17,852 nt of DNA, taken from positions 1 through 17,852 of the forward strand of contig JAGCAV010000542.1 in the NCBI GenBank assembly GCA_017652545.1. The letters run 5' to 3'. Both the position numbers and the translations under genes were made by a program. The notes under the pieces were generated by a model that did no database searches, was not told where the DNA came from, and saw only the letters and a list, made by a program, of their open reading frames with translations. This stretch comes from Lachnospiraceae bacterium. Its GTDB lineage: Bacteria; Bacillota_A; Clostridia; Lachnospirales; Lachnospiraceae. This document shows, piece after piece, positions 13,656 to 17,852 of this stretch. The first letter of the stretch is position 1. Every line of letters starts with the position of its first letter.

Positions 13656-16220
13656 ATGGCGCAGAACTACGAGATCGCTGATTTTGATTCCCACACGCCG
13701 TTTCGCTGTGTCGTTCACCACATAGGGCATGTCCAGCCGCACATGCACGAATATTTTGAGATCCTGTTCGTTTTGAGCGGGACCTGTTCTGTCACTGTCG
13801 AAGAGCAGTTGTTTTCTCTGCATGACGGGGATCTTCTGGTCGTCGAAAGCCATATCTCCCATGAGCTGCGCGCCTCCGACTGTGTGTATGCGTCAGTCCA
13901 GCTTGATCAGGCCGCACTGGAAAACAATTTCCCTGTTCCCATACATCCGAAATTCTCCTGCAATTCGACTTTGCCCGGAAACGAAGATGCCTGCGACCAG
14001 CTGCGGCATCTGATCGCCCGCCTGATCCTGAACAACGCGGACGAGGGAAGCGGTTATGAGCTCCGCAACTGGATCCTGATTTATCAGCTCATGGATGTTC
14101 TCTATACATATTTCCGGATAGAACGTTCCGAGGCGGTCGACAGGAGGAACCACCGCTACGCGCAGCGCATTGCCGAGCTCTCCGGAATCATAAACCACCA
14201 TTATACGGAGGATCTGCCTCTTTCCAGAGTTGCCGATATGGTCCACCTGTCTGTTCCGTATCTTTCCAAATTTTTCCAGGAACAGTTCGGTCTTCACTAT
14301 CTGACATATCTGACCCAGCTGCGGGTCAATCATGCCGTCCATGAACTGGTCAATACAGAAAAAAACATTGAAGAGATTGCTGCAGACAGTGGTTTTCCCA
14401 ACAGCCATGCCTTTACAAAAGCCTTTAAAAATGAATACGGCATGATGCCCAGTGTTTACCGGCGCCGCCAGCGTGCGCAAAAAAAAGAAGCCCCGCCCTT
14501 CGGCATAGAGCACAGTGATTATCTGACCAATCTGAGAAAATATCTGGATCTGGATCATGACGCAGGCAGGCAGCTGCAGCAGGGCGATTCAGGGACAGTG
14601 CCGCCGGTCAGGCTGGATATCTCCCTGCCCTGTAATAAAACCGTACGTAAACTCAGGCATACCTGGCGGCAGATGATCGCGATCGGGAAGGCGTCCGACA
14701 TTCTTCTCGGAGATATCCAGCTGATCCTGCGCCGGATCAAACGTGAGATCGGTTTCCGCTATCTGTTTTTCAACGGGATTTTATCGGATGAAATGCATGT
14801 GTGTACACGAAACAGTTCCCAGGCACTGGTCTTTAATTTTGCTTATGTGGATCTTCTTCTTGACTTTCTGATGGATGTGGACCTGCTCCCGGTCATCTCA
14901 TTTTCCTACATGCCGGCGATTCTCTCACGCGATCCGTCACGGAGGTTATTCTCACATCTTGTCAGCGAGCCGGCAGATATCAGGGAATGGGCTGCCCTGA
15001 TACATGCCTTCACAAAACATGTCCTGGAAAGGTACGGAAGGGATGTTGTGGAAAAATGGCTCTTTACGGTCTGGCATCAGCCAAACTCCACGCCCCGTCT
15101 GTATGGGTTCAGAAAAGATGAGGATTTTTATGCCTTTTATCAGGCAACCAGATCTGAAGTGAAAAAGCTTGTTCCGAAGGCAATGTTCGGTTTTCCGCCG
15201 GTTTTTCAGAATGCGGATGGCGAAGGAGACGGATGGTTTCATGCCTTCCTGGCCTGGTGCCGGGATCAGGGCTGTCTCCCTGATTTTCTTAATTTCACCT
15301 ACTACGATACAAAACTGACGAGAGAGGAACGCATCACGCGGGAGACTTTCGGCTTCGTCTTCACCATGGTCCTGAATGATAAGCCGGACGGACTGCACTC
15401 GTTCATCAGCCGCCTGAAACAGGGGTTGCGGGAAGAACAGCTTGAAAATCTGCCCGTCTATCTGAGCGAATGGAACAATACGCCAAGCCAGCAGGATCTT
15501 CTGAATGACACCTGCTACAAGTCCTGTTATATCGTCAAAAACATCATCGGGAATTACGACCGCCTTGACAGCTTTTCCTACTGGTCTGTCTCGGATCTCA
15601 TGTCGGAAGCTCCCCTGCCGGAAAACATGCTTTTCGGGGGGCTTGGCCTGTTTACAGCCAATGGCCTGCCCAAAGCCTCCTATCATGCGCTTTGTCTTCT
15701 CTCCCGGCTGGGTGACGAACTGATCGCAGCCGGAGACGGCTGGATCGCCACCAGAGCGCCGCAGGAAATCCGGATCGTCGCATGCAACTATATCCATCTG
15801 TCAAAGATGTACGCGTCAGGTGAACGGTTTATCATGACAGAGAAGGACCGGTATACCATGTTCGGTTCTGCAACAGCCAGGCTGCTGCAGATCACAGTTG
15901 ATTCAAAGTGGAATGGTTCAGACCGGGAAGATGCCGGATCAGACATCCCCGGAGATTCAGATGTGGCTGCCGCCCCCTGCATTGTCAGAGAATATCTGGT
16001 CGGCCGCAGGGGTGGAAGTCTTTATGATACATATGCGGAAATGGGTTTTTGTTCTCTCTCGCATGCAGAGGATCTGCAGCTGCTTAAGGCGCACAGCATG
16101 CCTGTACTTCACCAGTACACGCTGTCGCCGGACAGCAGGGGGCTCCTGCATCTGAACATCAGGCTGGATCCCCTGGATGTCATGCTGGTCATTGTCAGAA
16201 ACGCGCTTCCTTCGCGATGA
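13656..16220 (+). CDS. AraC-family transcription regulator fused to a GH39-like domain
   Basis: ATG at 13656 has AGGGG ten bases upstream; an in-frame GTG at 13593 has no ribosome site. The product is 854 residues. An N-terminal cupin sensor (about 20-75: HVQPHMHEYFEILFVLSG, then LHDGDLLVVESHISHEL) is followed by an AraC double HTH (about 168-272; SRVADMVHLSVPYLSKFFQE and IEEIAADSGFPNSHAFTKAF). A GH39-like (alpha/beta)8 barrel starts near 315; ILLGDIQLILRRIKREIGFR and FNGILSDEMHVC match the GH39 N-terminal motif. The presumed nucleophile Glu605 in LSEWNN is kept, but the acid/base motif normally read as WNEPN is Trp-His-Gln-Pro-Asn (473-477), so Gln475 replaces the catalytic Glu. A hydrolase role is therefore unlikely; binding a xyloside-like or other glycoside as inducer is more likely. 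It is divergent from the sugar operon and probably activates it. Its 3' end overlaps cbiL tail-to-tail by 26 bp. Confidence 0.92.
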   Translation: MAQNYEIADFDSHTPFRCVVHHIGHVQPHMHEYFEILFVLSGTCSVTVEEQLFSLHDGDLLVVESHISHELRASDCVYASVQLDQAALENNFPVPIHPKFSCNSTLPGNEDACDQLRHLIARLILNNADEGSGYELRNWILIYQLMDVLYTYFRIERSEAVDRRNHRYAQRIAELSGIINHHYTEDLPLSRVADMVHLSVPYLSKFFQEQFGLHYLTYLTQLRVNHAVHELVNTEKNIEEIAADSGFPNSHAFTKAFKNEYGMMPSVYRRRQRAQKKEAPPFGIEHSDYLTNLRKYLDLDHDAGRQLQQGDSGTVPPVRLDISLPCNKTVRKLRHTWRQMIAIGKASDILLGDIQLILRRIKREIGFRYLFFNGILSDEMHVCTRNSSQALVFNFAYVDLLLDFLMDVDLLPVISFSYMPAILSRDPSRRLFSHLVSEPADIREWAALIHAFTKHVLERYGRDVVEKWLFTVWHQPNSTPRLYGFRKDEDFYAFYQATRSEVKKLVPKAMFGFPPVFQNADGEGDGWFHAFLAWCRDQGCLPDFLNFTYYDTKLTREERITRETFGFVFTMVLNDKPDGLHSFISRLKQGLREEQLENLPVYLSEWNNTPSQQDLLNDTCYKSCYIVKNIIGNYDRLDSFSYWSVSDLMSEAPLPENMLFGGLGLFTANGLPKASYHALCLLSRLGDELIAAGDGWIATRAPQEIRIVACNYIHLSKMYASGERFIMTEKDRYTMFGSATARLLQITVDSKWNGSDREDAGSDIPGDSDVAAAPCIVREYLVGRRGGSLYDTYAEMGFCSLSHAEDLQLLKAHSMPVLHQYTLSPDSRGLLHLNIRLDPLDVMLVIVRNALPSR

Positions 16221-16884
16221 TCAGGGAGAAATAGCCGGAGTCATCCGGGATCTCTTCCACATCTGTATAGATCTTTTCCGTATCCATGCCGCAGTTTTCC
16301 ACCATCATGACACTCTTTTTACTGCGGCGGAGCAGATCCTTTACATCCTTCATCCCGCTTGCCGATTTCATGAGCACGTACGTGCCCGGCTGATCCAGCT
16401 GATCTGTCACTTTATGCACGGCAGGAATCACATGCAGCTGCTCATCCCACTCGGTCAGCGGCACATTCAGCCTGGAAGCGGCAGCGCAGAAGGAAGGAAT
16501 GCCGCTCACCAGGCGGACCGTATATCCATCCTCTTCCAGATAATGCTGCAGATAGCTGAAGGTGCAGTAAATGCAGACATCTCCCAGCGTCAGATACACC
16601 ACATTCTGCCCGCGGTCCAGATACTCTTCGATCAGCCTTGCCCCTTTTTTATGTTCCTCTCTGAGCAGTTCCCGGTCTTTGACCATGGGTGTATATACCG
16701 GGATCAGTTCCTTTTCTGTTATTTCCGGCACCACCGCGGCAGCGATCCGATAGGCCACGGAATCCTTTGCGCTTTTGCCCGGCACGGCGATCACGCTGTT
16801 TTCCCTGATCAGACGAACAGCTTTTAATGTCATCAGCTCGGGATCTCCCGGACCGACGCCCACACCATATACAGTTCCTCTCAT
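16195..16884 (-). CDS. cbiL: Cobalt-precorrin-2 / precorrin-2 C20-methyltransferase
   Basis: The enzyme adds a methyl group from S-adenosylmethionine to C20 of the corrin precursor in cobalamin synthesis. The N-terminal GVGVGPGDPELMTLKAVR (7-24) is the tetrapyrrole methylase signature. VVYLTLGDVCIYCTFSYL corresponds to the GDP-x-x-YST segment, with Val in place of Pro. SGIPSFCAAASRLNVPL and the following HVIPA segment are specific to the CbiL/CobI type. With ATG at 16882-16884 it has 229 residues, the normal length; GGAG stands 11 bases upstream. ATG at 16903-16905, seven codons earlier, is the alternative, with AGG only adjacent to it. An excellent promoter lies at 16948-16976. It is the only cobalamin gene in the window; family knowledge says it normally sits in a cbi operon. 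The anaerobic (CbiL) rather than aerobic (CobI) role is inferred from the likely host. Confidence 0.93.
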   Translation of the reverse strand: MRGTVYGVGVGPGDPELMTLKAVRLIRENSVIAVPGKSAKDSVAYRIAAAVVPEITEKELIPVYTPMVKDRELLREEHKKGARLIEEYLDRGQNVVYLTLGDVCIYCTFSYLQHYLEEDGYTVRLVSGIPSFCAAASRLNVPLTEWDEQLHVIPAVHKVTDQLDQPGTYVLMKSASGMKDVKDLLRRSKKSVMMVENCGMDTEKIYTDVEEIPDDSGYFSLIIAKEARF

Positions 16885-16925
16885 GTTGCCACTTTCTCCG
16901 TTCATCCTGTGTTTTTTGCTGCATG

Positions 16926-16947
16926 CTGGACATCCAGACTGTCTGAT
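16926..16947. promoter_or_regulatory. Overlapping palindromes at the cbiL transcription start
   Basis: CTGGA-CA-TCCAG (16926-16937) is a perfect inverted repeat. It shares bases with a second one, CAGAC-T-GTCTG on the plus strand (16935-16945). Both lie just downstream of the cbiL -10, where an operator could block transcription. The leader is too short for a cobalamin riboswitch. Confidence 0.35.
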
Positions 16948-16976
16948 ATTATAACGGCAGCAGACCCTCGACTCAA
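16948..16976 (-). promoter_or_regulatory. Near-consensus promoter for cbiL
   Basis: On the minus strand TTGAGT (16971-16976) and a perfect TATAAT (16948-16953) are separated by exactly 17 bp, in the gap after the amino acid ABC ATPase gene. Transcription would begin near 16941, giving a leader of about 57 nt. Confidence 0.75.
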
Positions 16977-16995
16977 GACATAATCCTCCAGATAT

Positions 16996-17757
16996 TTACT
17001 GCTCTGCCTTTCGTACACTGTCAAAAGAAAAAGTTCCGAGAAACTTCCTTGCCCGTTCCGTTTCCGGTCTGTCAAAGAAGGTATCCGGATCAGTATCCTC
17101 CAGGATATGACCTCCGTCCAGAAACAGCACCCTGTCAGCAATTGCGCGTGCAAATGCCATCTCATGTGTAACGATCAGCATCGTACGTCCCTGCCTGGCA
17201 AGATCGAGGATCACATCCAGCACTTCCCGGACCATCTCCGGATCAAGCGCTGCCGTCACTTCATCAAACAAAAGGACCTCGGGATGAAGGATCAGAGCCC
17301 GGACAATGGCAACCCTCTGTTTCTGTCCACCGGAGAGCTCACGCGGAAAGCTGTTTATCTTATCAGCCAGTCCCACGCGCTCAAGCAGTTCTCTGGCTTC
17401 TGTTTCCACCTCGTGCTTTTCCCGTTTCTGCACTTTTATGGGGGCAAGCGTAATGTTGCGCAGTACGTCCAGATGGGGGAAAAGATCATAACTCTGGAAT
17501 ACCATCCCGATCTTTTGTCTCATCCGGATCATCTCTTTTGTCCCGGACCGCAAAGCCTCCCCGTCCAGAAGGATGCTTCCTTCCTGAATGTCCTCGATCC
17601 CGTTCAGACATCGGAGCAGTGTACTCTTCCCGCATCCGCTCGGACCGACAAGAACGACTACTTCTCCTTTCCTGATGGAAAAACTGATTCCGTCAAGAAC
17701 TGTGTTCCCTTCATACTTTTTGGTAAGGGAACTGACTTCCAGCAAAGATCTACTCAT
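16996..17757 (-). CDS. Polar amino acid ABC transporter ATP-binding protein (GlnQ/HisP type)
   Basis: The product is 253 residues, the usual size of this family. Complete motifs are visible: Walker A GPSGCGKST (38-46), Q-loop Gln88 in MVFQSYDLFPHL, signature LSGGQKQR (141-148), Walker B LLFDE (162-166) followed by VTAALDPE, and switch His198 in VTHEMAFARAIADRV, a phrase typical of polar amino acid transporters. It energises uptake of an amino acid or similar small polar solute. ATG at 17755-17757 has GGAGGT nine bases upstream; the frame extends 16 codons further but overlaps the permease gene. Its ATG overlaps the permease stop (ATGA), so the two are coupled. It is followed by the cbiL promoter with no terminator seen between. 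The specific substrate is not evident. Confidence 0.94.
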   Translation of the reverse strand: MSRSLLEVSSLTKKYEGNTVLDGISFSIRKGEVVVLVGPSGCGKSTLLRCLNGIEDIQEGSILLDGEALRSGTKEMIRMRQKIGMVFQSYDLFPHLDVLRNITLAPIKVQKREKHEVETEARELLERVGLADKINSFPRELSGGQKQRVAIVRALILHPEVLLFDEVTAALDPEMVREVLDVILDLARQGRTMLIVTHEMAFARAIADRVLFLDGGHILEDTDPDTFFDRPETERARKFLGTFSFDSVRKAEQ

Positions 17758-17852
17758 TGCCACAGCACCTCCAGCCGGCGGGCCAGAAGACTGATCGGCC
17801 AGCACGCCAGAAAATATAATACAAATATTGTCAGATACACGACAAAAGCAGC
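17754..17852 (-). CDS. Amino acid ABC transporter permease, C-terminal end (partial)
   Basis: The frame is open from the right edge of the window to a TGA at 17754-17756 and codes for 32 residues. They form one hydrophobic helix (FVVYLTIFVLYFLACWPISLL) and a basic end ARRLEVLWQ, just as HisM/GlnP-type permeases finish with a last membrane helix and an R-x-LE tail. It overlaps the ATPase start by 4 bp. This is clearly the partner permease of the transporter; the rest, and probably the binding protein, lie beyond the window. Confidence 0.8.
   Translation of the reverse strand, partial: AAFVVYLTIFVLYFLACWPISLLARRLEVLWQ

Noticed and set aside
14952..15797. A 281-codon minus-strand frame inside the regulator gene
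   Set aside because: It is a reverse-strand shadow of the GH39 region, whose plus-strand frame has clear family motifs; no ribosome site or known domain.
16906..16995. Possible cobalamin riboswitch before cbiL
   Set aside because: The leader is only about 57 nt and shows no B12-box-like element; a B12 riboswitch needs about 200 nt.
1..17852. Mobile element, prophage, CRISPR array or defence system
   Set aside because: No transposase, integrase, phage gene, direct-repeat array, attachment site or nuclease was found on either strand.

Overview
The window looks like chromosomal DNA of an anaerobic Gram-positive of class Clostridia, most likely Lachnospiraceae. By eye it is roughly half G+C. 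Shine-Dalgarno sites are strong, genes are closely packed, and protein types fit that group: an AraC regulator fused to a GH39 domain, a CUT2-type sugar importer, beta-phosphoglucomutase, AzlCD and CbiL. The taxonomic call is an inference from these types, not from a marker gene. Nearly everything is on the minus strand. The exceptions are a gene fragment at the left edge and the AraC-GH39 regulator.

Left part (1-4500): a truncated plus-strand gene ends at 320. Facing it is a secreted, very acidic protein of unknown function (338-1429). Upstream of that lie azlD and azlC (branched-chain amino acid export family), then dsdA (D-serine ammonia-lyase), preceded by a 63-residue unknown gene with its own likely promoter.

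Centre (4500-13360): a seven-gene minus-strand glycoside-use operon. In order of transcription it holds a two-domain ABC ATPase, a permease, a substrate-binding protein, a second permease, a GH78-like alpha-L-rhamnosidase-type protein, a GH3 beta-glycosidase with a NagZ-type Asp/His dyad, and a canonical beta-phosphoglucomutase. Neither enzyme has a signal peptide, so the glycoside is probably imported whole and cut inside the cell. The GH3 and beta-phosphoglucomutase genes overlap by 4 bp. No classical phosphorylase is present, which raises the possibility that the GH3 enzyme makes the beta-sugar-1-phosphate itself.

Divergent control gene (13656-16220): an 854-residue AraC-family activator with a cupin, a double HTH and a full GH39-like domain. 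The usual GH39 Asn-Glu acid/base motif reads His-Gln here while the nucleophile Glu is kept, so the domain is probably a sugar sensor derived from an enzyme. An AT-rich 295-bp divergent region with a 16-bp palindrome separates it from the operon.

Right part (16195-17852): a lone cbiL (cobalamin pathway) with a near-consensus promoter, overlapping the regulator tail-to-tail by 26 bp. Beyond it are the ATPase and the last 32 residues of the permease of a polar amino acid ABC transporter running off the right edge. No tRNA, rRNA, CRISPR array, insertion sequence or phage gene was seen.
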